NCBI GenBank assembly: GCA_937965795.1
Contig: CALCMD010000036.1
Span: 1-6,401 of the forward strand
DNA from: an uncultured Lachnospiraceae bacterium
GTDB taxonomy: Bacteria > Bacillota > Clostridia > Lachnospirales > Lachnospiraceae
DNA length: 6,401 bases
Direction: 5' to 3'
Positions 1-6,298 of this stretch are shown one piece after another (the stretch's first letter is position 1; every line of letters starts with the position of its first letter). The notes under the pieces were generated by a model, which did not search any database, was not told the origin of the DNA, and saw nothing but the letters and a program-made list of their open reading frames with translations. The translations under genes and the position numbers were made by a program.

Positions 1-183
1 GGCTGCATGGACTGTTTCGGTTGTCACGAAACTATCAGGAGCTGTAGTTATATAGCGTGGTAAACGACACTGTTTATGTTTATAAACGAATTTAAATAAT
101 GCGGCTATTCTCTATGACGTTTTGTTCCGCATTCCGTAATTGTCCATGAAATCGTACATCCCCGCAAAGTAATCTATAGCCCA
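1..183. other. Non-coding upstream stretch with two small hairpins
   Basis: No gene is recognisable here. All three forward frames are closed by stops before position 64, so at most the last 14 to 20 codons of an upstream gene could be present, and none of those short tails is recognisable. Two inverted repeats are visible. One is gtttat/ataaac at 72-77 and 82-87, with a 4-nt loop. The other is aatgcgg/ccgcatt at 98-104 and 127-133, with a 22-nt loop. A third, gtttcg/cgaaac, lies near 14-32. None is followed by a T-run, so none looks like a classical terminator. The end of this stretch probably holds the promoter of the structured RNA that follows. Confidence 0.5.
146..175 (+). promoter_or_regulatory. 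Weak candidate sigma-A promoter for the 6S-like RNA
   Basis: A -35-like ATGAAA (146-151) and a -10-like TAATCT (170-175) are separated by 18 bp. They would start transcription at about 181-184, which is where the base of the long RNA rod begins. Each hexamer differs from consensus at two positions. The agreement with the predicted RNA 5' end is the main support. An alternative -35, TTGTCC at 140-145, is too far from this -10. Confidence 0.27.
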
Positions 184-365
184 GCCTGGAAGCCTGCCGC
201 ATATCCCTAAGCGGACATTTCAGGGGCGCTTTTAGCAGAGATGAAATCACCGGCTTACGGAGACTTGAACACGAAGGCTCTCCTGAGTGTTCTTAGTCGC
301 AGTTAGCCGGAAGTTCATCGGAGCGTTGCCCCAGTCCGTGTGGGATATGCGGCAGACTCCACGGC
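184..365 (+). ncRNA. ssrS: Probable 6S RNA (RNA polymerase-binding regulatory RNA)
   Basis: About 180 nt folds by eye into one long rod. The closing stem pairs 184-192 with 357-365 around a few bulges. It continues into a perfect 13-bp stem, 195-207 with 342-354 (tgccgcatatccc and its complement). Further in, cggac (212-216) pairs with gtccg (334-338), and ggggc (223-227) pairs with gcccc (328-332). A large unpaired bubble follows (about 230-249 and 311-322). The apical arm is ccggct (250-255) with agccgg (305-310), gact (262-265) with agtc (295-298), and gaacac (267-272) with gtgttc (287-292). A closing stem, central bubble and apical arm at this length match 6S RNA, which mimics an open promoter and sequesters sigma-A RNA polymerase in stationary phase. 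The aagcgg near the 5' stem resembles the E. coli 6S segment containing AAGCGG. The fold is hand-derived and no covariance search was run. If it is not 6S, it is still very likely a structured RNA. Confidence 0.6.
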
Positions 366-479
366 GTCCGGCGTAAATATAAGAGCTATCGGCTTCATGA
401 CTGTCCGGGATAAGCACCCCCACAAACCGTGATTTATCATTTTGACGAAACAGATTCTTCTGAAAAATTCTTTTTTCAC
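366..479. other. Spacer between the structured RNA and the yifB promoter
   Basis: No ORF with coding character and no strong hairpin is visible. A tandem cggcgt repeat sits at the RNA 3' boundary (362-367 and 369-374). A weak, AT-rich imperfect hairpin at about 452-469 is followed by six T at 471-476. This is the best available candidate for termination of the upstream RNA, but it is poor. The same A- and T-rich tract, just upstream of the -35, could act as an UP element for the yifB promoter. Confidence 0.35.
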
Positions 480-508
480 TTGAAAATAATAAAACAATAA
501 GTTATAAT
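480..508 (+). promoter_or_regulatory. Sigma-A promoter of the yifB-dprA-topA unit
   Basis: TTGAAA (480-485) and a perfect TATAAT (503-508) are separated by the optimal 17 bp, giving a predicted start near 515 and a leader of about 38 nt. A- and T-tracts lie directly upstream of the -35. This is the strongest promoter-like sequence in the window and fits constitutive vegetative transcription of the downstream genes. Confidence 0.8.
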
Positions 509-552
509 AAAAAGCAAAAAGAGATGTAACATATCCATGAAAGGAGAACTTT

Positions 553-2085
553 TTGTTTCGTACAGTACAATCAGCCGCTCTGTGCGGTATTAAAGCAGAA
601 ATTATACATGTGGAGGCTGATGTGGGAAATGGACTTCCCATGTTTCTTATGGTAGGCTATCTTTCCACCCAGGTAAAGGAAGCCCAGGAGAGAGTAAAGA
701 CAGCCATAAAAAACAGTGGGTTTTGTATGCAGCCAAAGAAAATCACAGTGAATCTGTCTCCGGCAGATTTAAGAAAAGAAGGTTCCGGTTTTGACCTTCC
801 CATAGCAGCGGCAGTACTGGCGTCGTATGGTTATATTCCCCAGGAGGCTTTTCATGATGTGCTGCTTGCAGGTGAATTGAGTCTGAACGGAGAGGTACGG
901 CCGATACGGGGGATTCTTCCGATGGTGCGCCGGGCTGCGGCGGCAGGATTCCGGCGCTGTATCGTTCCAAAAGAAAATGAGAGGGAAGGCGCCGTGATCA
1001 GGGAAATGCGGGTGATCGGGGTCAGCACGCTTCGGGAAGCCGTAGAATATCTGAATGGAAACTGTGAGATCAAACCGGCGGTCACTAATATAGAAGAAAT
1101 GTTGTGTACTGCGGCAGAGAATCCGGAAGAAGATTTCAAAAACATCAATGGACAGGCAGCGGCAAAACGGGCGGCGGAGGTAGCGGTTTCCGGAATGCAC
1201 AATCTGCTTCTGATCGGACCGCCGGGAGCCGGGAAGTCTATGATTGCCAAATGTATTCCTGGAATCCTGCCTGGTATGACTCTGGATGAAAGCCTTGAAG
1301 TTTCCGAAATCTACAGTGTGGCGGGGATGCTGCCGAAGGACGAGCCTTTGGTATGGAAAAGACCGTTTCGTGCGCCGCACCATACGATTTCCGCACAGGC
1401 TTTAAGCGGAGGCGGGAGAATACCGAAGCCGGGGGAAATCAGTCTTGCTCACAGAGGAGTCCTGTTTCTGGATGAGATGCCGGAATTTCAGAGAGAGGCA
1501 GTGGAAATTTTGCGTCAGCCGCTGGAGGAACGGAAGGTCTGCATTAGCCGTATCAGCGGAAGCTTTATCTATCCGGCGGACATGATGCTGGTAGCGGCTA
1601 TGAATCCCTGCAAATGCGGGTACTATCCCGATAGGAATCGCTGTAGCTGTACAGCTTCCGAAGTACATCAGTATCTGAGAAAAATCAGCCAGCCCCTGTT
1701 AGACAGGATGGATATCAGTATCGAAGTACCGGAGATTGGTTATCGTGATTTGACCTGCGCACAGACAGAGGAGTCCTCCGGGGAAATCCGGGAGCGTGTC
1801 CTGTGCGCCCACGAGATACAGAAAGAGCGTTATGCAGGCACGGAGATACAGTTTAATTCAGAGCTGAAGCCGGAAAATATTCCGGAATACTGCCCGTTAG
1901 GAAGAGAAGAAAACCGTATGATGGAGACAGCCTTCGAAAAGCTGAAGCTCAGTGCAAGAGCTTATCACCGGATGATCCGTGTATCCCGGACGATCGCAGA
2001 TCTGGCTGGCAGCAGAGATGTGAAGTGCGAACATATCGGAGAGGCGATCTGTTACCGGACGGCGGAACAGAAATTCTGGAACTAG
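553..2085 (+). CDS. comM: YifB/ComM family Mg-chelatase-like AAA+ ATPase
   Basis: 510 aa, the usual family length of about 500-510. Domains in order are an N-terminal ChlI-like region (about 1-125, with GLPMFLMVG and VKEAQERVKTAIKNSG), an AAA+ core, and a C-terminal Mg_chelatase_C helical region (about 410-505). The Walker A is GPPGAGKS (222-229) and the Walker B is VLFLDE (303-308). Between them lie the family's FRAPHHTIS segment and GEISLAHRG. Cysteines 353, 355, 364 and 366 form the family's NPCxCG...CxC cluster. The start is TTG at 553, preceded by AAGGAGA (541-547) with 5-nt spacing, and the protein then reads MFRTVQSAALCGI, as is typical. Despite the family name it is not a chelatase: ComM homologues in Gram-negative bacteria are hexameric branch-migration helicases that extend heteroduplex in natural transformation. 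The role in Clostridia is less certain. In the segment that often reads VGLPD this protein has VGYLS. It is the first gene of the unit with dprA. Confidence 0.95.
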   Translation: MFRTVQSAALCGIKAEIIHVEADVGNGLPMFLMVGYLSTQVKEAQERVKTAIKNSGFCMQPKKITVNLSPADLRKEGSGFDLPIAAAVLASYGYIPQEAFHDVLLAGELSLNGEVRPIRGILPMVRRAAAAGFRRCIVPKENEREGAVIREMRVIGVSTLREAVEYLNGNCEIKPAVTNIEEMLCTAAENPEEDFKNINGQAAAKRAAEVAVSGMHNLLLIGPPGAGKSMIAKCIPGILPGMTLDESLEVSEIYSVAGMLPKDEPLVWKRPFRAPHHTISAQALSGGGRIPKPGEISLAHRGVLFLDEMPEFQREAVEILRQPLEERKVCISRISGSFIYPADMMLVAAMNPCKCGYYPDRNRCSCTASEVHQYLRKISQPLLDRMDISIEVPEIGYRDLTCAQTEESSGEIRERVLCAHEIQKERYAGTEIQFNSELKPENIPEYCPLGREENRMMETAFEKLKLSARAYHRMIRVSRTIADLAGSRDVKCEHIGEAICYRTAEQKFWN

Positions 2086-2096
2086 GAGGAAACCAA

Positions 2097-2243
2097 ATGA
2101 ACGAAGTTCATTTTTATAATGGTTTCCGACGATTTGCCGCCGACGAAAAGGAGGGGGCGTTACCACTGATACTAGGAGGATGTTTATGGAAGAATACTGG
2201 CTGTGGCTTTGCAGCCAAAAGGAATTATACCGCCCGCACATAG
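2097..2243 (+). CDS. Possible small ORF overlapping the dprA start (48 aa)
   Basis: An ATG at 2097 is preceded by a perfect AGGAGG (2084-2089) with 7-nt spacing; that motif overlaps the yifB stop codon. The ORF runs 48 codons and ends inside dprA in the +1 frame relative to it, overlapping it by about 58 nt. The peptide begins MNEVHFYNGFRRF and resembles nothing I recognise. It has no clear signal peptide or membrane segment. Translation of it would carry ribosomes through the dprA ribosome binding site (2174-2179), so it could work as a leader that couples dprA to yifB, rather than as a functional protein. The alternative is that it is chance reading of a 100-nt spacer with a vestigial ribosome binding site. 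The site is real in sequence; the coding claim is inference. Confidence 0.3.
   Translation: MNEVHFYNGFRRFAADEKEGALPLILGGCLWKNTGCGFAAKRNYTART
2174..2179 (+). promoter_or_regulatory. Ribosome binding site that decides the dprA start
   Basis: A perfect AGGAGG ends directly against an ATG at 2180, which leaves no spacing for initiation there. The next in-frame ATG at 2186 stands 6 nt away, the optimal distance. The dprA start is therefore placed at 2186 (MEEYWLWL), two codons inside the longest ORF. Confidence 0.8.
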
Positions 2244-3265
2244 CCAGGCTGATACAATATTTCGGGACGCCGAAAGATATTTTCCAGGCTCTGGAAAAGG
2301 AGATTCGAAATTTGCGATGTCTAAATGAAATGCAGGTCACAGCTCTTTTGAGAAGCCGTGACGTCTGGAACGGGAAAGAAACCTGGCATTATCTGAAGGA
2401 GAGAGGAATAAGATTTATCAGCGCCGGGCAGAGCGAGTTTCCGGAAGGGTTAAAAAATATTCCGGACTGTCCTTTTGGGCTTTTCGTGAAAGGACGGCTC
2501 CCGGACAAAAAGAAAAGAAGCGTCGGAATCGTAGGGGCAAGACAGTGCAGCTATTATGGAAAGAGAATGGCAGAACGAATGGCGGCCGCACTTGCAGAAT
2601 GCGGCGTACAGGTCATCAGCGGTATGGCGTTGGGAATTGACGGATATGCACAGATGGCGGCGATGGATGCAGGAGGAAAGAGTTTTGCCGTGCTGGGATG
2701 CGGCGTGGATGTGTGCTATCCCAGGAAAAACCAGGCGCTCTACGAAAAACTGGAGGAAAATGGGGGACTTCTGTCCGAATATCCACCCGGAAGAGAGCCG
2801 CTTGCCCTGCATTTTCCTATGAGAAACCGAATCATCAGCGGATTGTCCGACTGCCTTCTGGTGATCGAGGCAAAGGAGCGCAGCGGTTCTCTGATTACGG
2901 CAGATCTGGCGCTGGAACAGGGAAAAGATATCTATGCAGTGCCGGGACGTGTCGGAGACGTTCTGAGCGCCGGGTGCAACCGTTTGATTTTACAGGGGGC
3001 GGGCATCGTATTGTCGGAAAAGGAATTTCTTATGGCAATGGGTTTTCTTAACGAAAAGCAAAAGAAAAATAAAAAACCCCGGAATCCACTTGAAACGAAA
3101 GAGAAATTGTTGTATAGTTGTGTGGATTTGCATCCCAGAAGTCTACAGCAGATTGCATCGGAGGTGAAGCTTCCGATCCAGGAGGTCATGGCTGTATTGA
3201 CGGTTTTGGAGATGAAAGGATTCATTGAAGAACCGATGAAGAATTATTATGCAAGAGTGAACTGA
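2186..3265 (+). CDS. dprA: DNA-processing protein DprA (Smf)
   Basis: 359 aa, typical of the full-length family. DprA binds incoming single-stranded DNA in the cytoplasm, displaces SSB and loads RecA during natural transformation; many non-competent bacteria also keep it. An N-terminal helical SAM-like region (about 1-70) is followed by the Rossmann-like DNA-binding core. Visible core motifs are VGARQCSYYG (GARQ at 117-120), SGMALGID (145-152), GCGVDVCYP, FPMRNRIISGLS (from 210), EAKERSGSLITA (228-239) and AVPGR (ending at 255). The later GCNRLI (263-268) replaces the more common GSNxLI with a cysteine. The C-terminal part (about 297-359) is the winged-helix domain, ending in GFIEEPMKNYYARVN. 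The gene lies 100 nt after yifB, with a small ORF in the gap. Its TGA overlaps an ATG (TGATG, 3263-3267) that leads into topA, so co-translation is likely. No truncation or frameshift is seen. Confidence 0.96.
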   Translation: MEEYWLWLCSQKELYRPHIARLIQYFGTPKDIFQALEKEIRNLRCLNEMQVTALLRSRDVWNGKETWHYLKERGIRFISAGQSEFPEGLKNIPDCPFGLFVKGRLPDKKKRSVGIVGARQCSYYGKRMAERMAAALAECGVQVISGMALGIDGYAQMAAMDAGGKSFAVLGCGVDVCYPRKNQALYEKLEENGGLLSEYPPGREPLALHFPMRNRIISGLSDCLLVIEAKERSGSLITADLALEQGKDIYAVPGRVGDVLSAGCNRLILQGAGIVLSEKEFLMAMGFLNEKQKKNKKPRNPLETKEKLLYSCVDLHPRSLQQIASEVKLPIQEVMAVLTVLEMKGFIEEPMKNYYARVN

Positions 3266-3282
3266 TGCATGGGGGGATATAC

Positions 3283-5346
3283 ATGGCTAAATATTTAGTG
3301 ATTGTGGAGTCGCCGACCAAGGTCAAGACAATCAAAAAGTTTTTAGGAGCCAATTATGAGGTGGCGGCTTCCAATGGACATGTGCGTGACTTGCCGAAAA
3401 GTCAGCTTGGTATCGATCCGGAAAATGATTATGAGCCGAAATATATTACGATTCGGGGAAAAGGAGAAATCCTGGCGGCGCTGCGTAAGTCTGCAAAAAA
3501 AGCGGACAAAGTGTTTCTGGCGACGGACCCTGACCGTGAGGGAGAGGCTATTTCCTGGCATTTATCAAAAGCATTGAAGCTTGAGGAAAAAAGCATCAAC
3601 CGCATAACTTTTAATGAGATTACGAAAAGTGCGGTAAAGGATTCTCTAAAGCATCCACGGAAACTGGATATGGATCTGGTGGATGCGCAGCAGACGAGGA
3701 GAATCCTGGATCGTATGGTAGGATACAGGATCAGCCCGGTTTTGTGGGCAAAGGTAAAGCGCGGGCTGAGCGCGGGACGCGTACAGTCTGTGGCGCTGCG
3801 TATTATTGCTGACCGGGAGGATGAGATCAACGCTTTTATCCCGGAAGAGTACTGGACCATAGATGCGGTATTTGACGTGCCGGGGGAGAAGAAACCTCTG
3901 GTTGCAAAATTTTATGGAACTGACAAAAAGAAGATACAGATTCATTCCAAAGAGGAGCTGGATCAGATTCTGGAAGAACTGAAAAACGTAAGGTATCAGG
4001 TTACGGATGTGAAGAAAAGTGAGAGGATTAAAAAGGCTCCGCTTCCTTTTACCACCAGTACCTTACAGCAGGAAGCATCGAAGGTATTGAATTTTTCGAC
4101 GCAGAAAACCATGAAGGTGGCGCAGCAGCTTTATGAAGGAATTGACGTAAAAGGAAATGGCACCGTAGGTCTGATTACCTATCTGAGAACGGACTCCACA
4201 CGTATTTCGGAAGAAGCAGATCAGATGGCAAGGGCTTATGTGGAGCAAAATTACGGAAAAGAGTATGTTGCGGGAGCGCCGTCCGAGAAAAAGAAAGGAA
4301 AAAAGATTCAGGATGCGCACGAAGCGATCCGTCCTTCTGATATTGCACGGACGCCTTTTGACATCAAGGATTCTCTGAGCAGGGATCAGTATCGTCTGTA
4401 TCAGTTGATCTGGAAGCGTTTTATCGCAAGCCGTATGGAAAATGCCAGATATGAGACGACTTCGGTGAAAATCGGAGCCGGGGCATACTGCTTTCACGTC
4501 TCTGCTTCGAAGCTGGTTTTTGATGGATTCATGACGGTTTATGTACAGGAAGAGGAAGAAGAAAAGTCAGGTAACCGGATAGCAAAGGGAATTGACACGG
4601 ATACACAGCTTTCCCTGAAGGAATTTGACAGCAGGCAGCATTTTACCCAGCCGCCGGCGCATTATACCGAGGCTGCTCTCGTAAAGACACTGGAGGAGCT
4701 TGGCATCGGACGCCCAAGTACTTATGCGCCCACGATCACGACGATTATCAATAGGCGGTACGTGGCGAAGGAAAATAAAAATCTATATATTACAGAGCTT
4801 GGGGAGGTTGTAAACAGCATTATGCTTCAGGCGTTTCCAAGCATTGTGGATGTGAATTTCACGGCCAATATGGAATCTTTACTGGATAGCGTAGAGGAAG
4901 GTCTGGTAAACTGGAAAACGGTAGTGAGAAATTTCTACCCGGATTTGGACGAAGCAGTAAAGAATGCCGAGAAAGAGCTGGAGCAGGTAAAGATAGAAGA
5001 CGAGGTTACAGACGTGGTCTGTGAAATGTGCGGCAGAAATATGGTCATTAAATATGGGCCTCATGGACGATTCCTCGCCTGTCCGGGATTTCCAGATTGC
5101 CGGAATACGAAGCCATATCTTGAAAAGATTGGCGTGGCCTGCCCGAAATGTGGAAAGGACATTGTTCTTAGAAAGACCAAAAAGGGAAGAAAGTACTATG
5201 GGTGCGAGGATAATCCAGAGTGTGATTTCATGTCCTGGCAGAAACCGTCTGCGAAAAAGTGTCCGAATTGTGGAAATATTATGCTGGAAAAAGGAAATAA
5301 ACTGGTCTGTGCGGATGAAACCTGCGGGTATGTGGAGAAAAAGTAG
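3283..5346 (+). CDS. topA: DNA topoisomerase I (type IA)
   Basis: 687 aa, the normal length for Firmicute TopA. It relaxes negatively supercoiled DNA behind RNA polymerase, cutting one strand through a 5'-phosphotyrosine. The TOPRIM domain begins MAKYLVIVESPTKVKTIKKF, with the catalytic Glu9 and the Mg-binding DPDRE motif (Asp82, Asp84, Glu86). The core holds LPFTTSTLQQEASKVLNFS, the active-site Tyr300 in TYLRTDSTRIS, and GIGRPSTYA (474-482). Three C-terminal four-cysteine zinc fingers follow: Cys 580/583/600/606, 620/623/641/647 and 660/663/676/681. All twelve cysteines are present. An in-frame ATG at 3265 overlaps the dprA stop, but it has no good ribosome binding site and adds six atypical residues. 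The start at 3283 has GGGGGGA (3271-3277) with 5-nt spacing and gives the family's standard N-terminus. The G-run is an unusual Shine-Dalgarno. Gene order after dprA is conserved in Firmicutes. Confidence 0.98.
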   Translation: MAKYLVIVESPTKVKTIKKFLGANYEVAASNGHVRDLPKSQLGIDPENDYEPKYITIRGKGEILAALRKSAKKADKVFLATDPDREGEAISWHLSKALKLEEKSINRITFNEITKSAVKDSLKHPRKLDMDLVDAQQTRRILDRMVGYRISPVLWAKVKRGLSAGRVQSVALRIIADREDEINAFIPEEYWTIDAVFDVPGEKKPLVAKFYGTDKKKIQIHSKEELDQILEELKNVRYQVTDVKKSERIKKAPLPFTTSTLQQEASKVLNFSTQKTMKVAQQLYEGIDVKGNGTVGLITYLRTDSTRISEEADQMARAYVEQNYGKEYVAGAPSEKKKGKKIQDAHEAIRPSDIARTPFDIKDSLSRDQYRLYQLIWKRFIASRMENARYETTSVKIGAGAYCFHVSASKLVFDGFMTVYVQEEEEEKSGNRIAKGIDTDTQLSLKEFDSRQHFTQPPAHYTEAALVKTLEELGIGRPSTYAPTITTIINRRYVAKENKNLYITELGEVVNSIMLQAFPSIVDVNFTANMESLLDSVEEGLVNWKTVVRNFYPDLDEAVKNAEKELEQVKIEDEVTDVVCEMCGRNMVIKYGPHGRFLACPGFPDCRNTKPYLEKIGVACPKCGKDIVLRKTKKGRKYYGCEDNPECDFMSWQKPSAKKCPNCGNIMLEKGNKLVCADETCGYVEKK

Positions 5347-5369
5347 TCGAGTAATATGTAAAGAGAATT

Positions 5370-5394
5370 AAATATTTGAAATTTTTAGAATTCT
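5370..5394 (+). promoter_or_regulatory. Possible overlapping CodY boxes upstream of codY
   Basis: Two 15-nt stretches each match the B. subtilis CodY motif AATTTTCWGAAAATT at 11 of 15 positions: 5370-5384 (AAATATTTGAAATTT) and 5380-5394 (AATTTTTAGAATTCT). They overlap by 5 nt, and overlapping boxes are a known mode of CodY binding. They end 12 nt before the codY -35, which would suit autoregulation. The region is very AT-rich, so chance matches of this quality are easy to get. Confidence 0.3.
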
Positions 5395-5406
5395 TATCAT
5401 TATTCC

Positions 5407-5435
5407 TTGATAATCAGACAATTATATGCTAGAAT
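5407..5435 (+). promoter_or_regulatory. Sigma-A promoter of codY with extended -10
   Basis: TTGATA (5407-5412), a 17-bp spacer, then TAGAAT (5430-5435). A TG at 5427-5428 lies one base upstream, forming an extended -10. The predicted start is near 5442, leaving a leader of about 67 nt before the codY ATG. codY can therefore be expressed independently of topA. Confidence 0.7.
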
Positions 5436-5467
5436 TTTAATTAGCATGAAACATGCAGCAATTCTAG
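5429..5467. repeat. Inverted repeat across the codY -10 and leader, with an inner hairpin
   Basis: Perfect 8-bp arms ctagaatt (5429-5436) and aattctag (5460-5467) are 31 bp apart start to start, close to three helical turns. The left arm contains the -10, so the repeat can act only partly in RNA and would more naturally be an operator. Between the arms sits a small hairpin, gcatg (5444-5448) with catgc (5452-5456), at the predicted 5' end of the transcript, where it could also stabilise the mRNA. A further tagaatt lies at 5386-5392. Confidence 0.4.
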
Positions 5468-5508
5468 AGATGTCAGCTTTTAAGAGCGTGGACAAGGCAG
5501 GAGGAGAC

Positions 5509-6294
5509 ATGAGCGTACAATTACTTGATAAGACCAGAAAAATTAACAAACTTTTACACAACAACAATTCAAGCAAAGTCGTTTTCAACGATATTTGCGA
5601 CGTGTTAACGGAAATCCTGGATTCTAATATTCTGGTAATTAGTAAAAAGGGCAAAGTGTTGGGTGTAGGTTTATGCGAGAGCGTGGAAGAAATCAGGGAA
5701 CTTATTGACGATGAAGTGGGCGGATATATCGATTCTATGCTCAATGAAAGACTGTTGGGAGTATTGTCGACCAAAGAAAATGTAAATCTGGAAACACTTG
5801 GCTTTGTGGGAGATGGAGTTCGGAAGTATCAGGCAATTATCAATCCGATCGAGATTGCAGGTGAGCGTCTGGGGACAGTCTTTATGTATAAGAGCGACAG
5901 TCAATATGAGATCGACGACATTATTCTGAGTGAATATGGTACAACAGTGGTTGGTCTGGAAATGATGCGTTCCGTACATGAAGAGAATGCGGAAGAGAAT
6001 CGGAAGGTGCAGATTGTGAAGTCAGCGATCAGTACGTTGTCATTTTCTGAGCTGGAAGCAATTATTCACATTTTTGATGAGCTGGAGGGGACGGAAGGGA
6101 TTCTGGTTGCCAGTAAGATTGCGGACAGAGTGGGGATTACCCGTTCCGTAATTGTTAATGCGCTTCGAAAGTTTGAGAGTGCAGGCGTCATTGAATCACG
6201 TTCTTCCGGAATGAAGGGAACCTATATCAAAGTAATTAACGATGTGGTATTCGACGAATTGGAAGAAATAAGAAAACAAAAGAAAACGAACTAA
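5509..6294 (+). CDS. codY: GTP- and branched-chain amino acid-sensing global repressor CodY
   Basis: 261 aa, against 259 in B. subtilis. CodY is a dimeric repressor that, with GTP and branched-chain amino acids, shuts off amino-acid uptake, biosynthesis and stationary-phase genes in rich medium. The N-terminus MSVQLLDKTRKINKLL leads into the GAF effector domain (about 1-155), with ILDSNILVISKKGKVLG and, near its end, ILSEYGTTVVGLEMM. A linker (about 160-200, SAISTLSFSELEAIIHIFDELEG) precedes the winged helix-turn-helix, ASKIADRVGITRSVIVNALRKFESAG, starting at residue 201. This DNA-binding part is nearly identical to the B. subtilis protein as I recall it, including GMKGTYIKV. The GAF effector loop is much more divergent. 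The ATG at 5509 follows AGGAGG (5499-5504); the longer ORF from 5407 would start inside the promoter and is rejected. In B. subtilis codY follows xerC-hslVU; here it follows topA directly. Confidence 0.98.
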   Translation: MSVQLLDKTRKINKLLHNNNSSKVVFNDICDVLTEILDSNILVISKKGKVLGVGLCESVEEIRELIDDEVGGYIDSMLNERLLGVLSTKENVNLETLGFVGDGVRKYQAIINPIEIAGERLGTVFMYKSDSQYEIDDIILSEYGTTVVGLEMMRSVHEENAEENRKVQIVKSAISTLSFSELEAIIHIFDELEGTEGILVASKIADRVGITRSVIVNALRKFESAGVIESRSSGMKGTYIKVINDVVFDELEEIRKQKKTN

Positions 6295-6298
6295 ACGG

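Noticed and set aside
1..63. C-terminal end of an upstream gene, for example frame 1 reading to a TAA at 61
   Set aside because: The 20-residue tail (with CMDCFGC) is open but resembles no family I can name, and the other two forward frames are open for nearly as long. There is no basis for a call.
184..365. RNase P RNA, tmRNA or SRP RNA instead of 6S
   Set aside because: It is too short for RNase P or tmRNA and lacks the tmRNA acceptor-like ends and TTCGAC-type arm. The conserved SRP Alu or GGAAG apical motifs are not visible.
315..641. 108-codon reverse-strand ORF across the RNA and yifB promoter
   Set aside because: It runs antisense through the structured RNA and the strong forward promoter, has low-complexity content (FYYNLLFYYFQVKK from AT-rich non-coding DNA) and no ribosome binding site or recognisable domain.
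769..1383. 204-codon reverse-strand ORF inside yifB, plus others at 852-1250 and 1402-1668
   Set aside because: These are antisense shadows of a fully conserved AAA+ gene, with no family resemblance and compositions typical of antisense reading.
5021..5371. 116-codon forward ORF over the topA zinc-finger region
   Set aside because: It is an out-of-frame reading of topA; the topA frame has all twelve zinc-finger cysteines.
5387..5394. AGAATTCT palindrome as a standalone operator
   Set aside because: An 8-bp palindrome in AT-rich DNA is common by chance. It is mentioned only as part of the tagaatt repeat set.
5407..5508. N-terminal extension of CodY from a TTG at 5407
   Set aside because: That TTG is the -35 hexamer, and the predicted transcript starts downstream of it. 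The ATG at 5509 has AGGAGG and gives the family-standard N-terminus and length.
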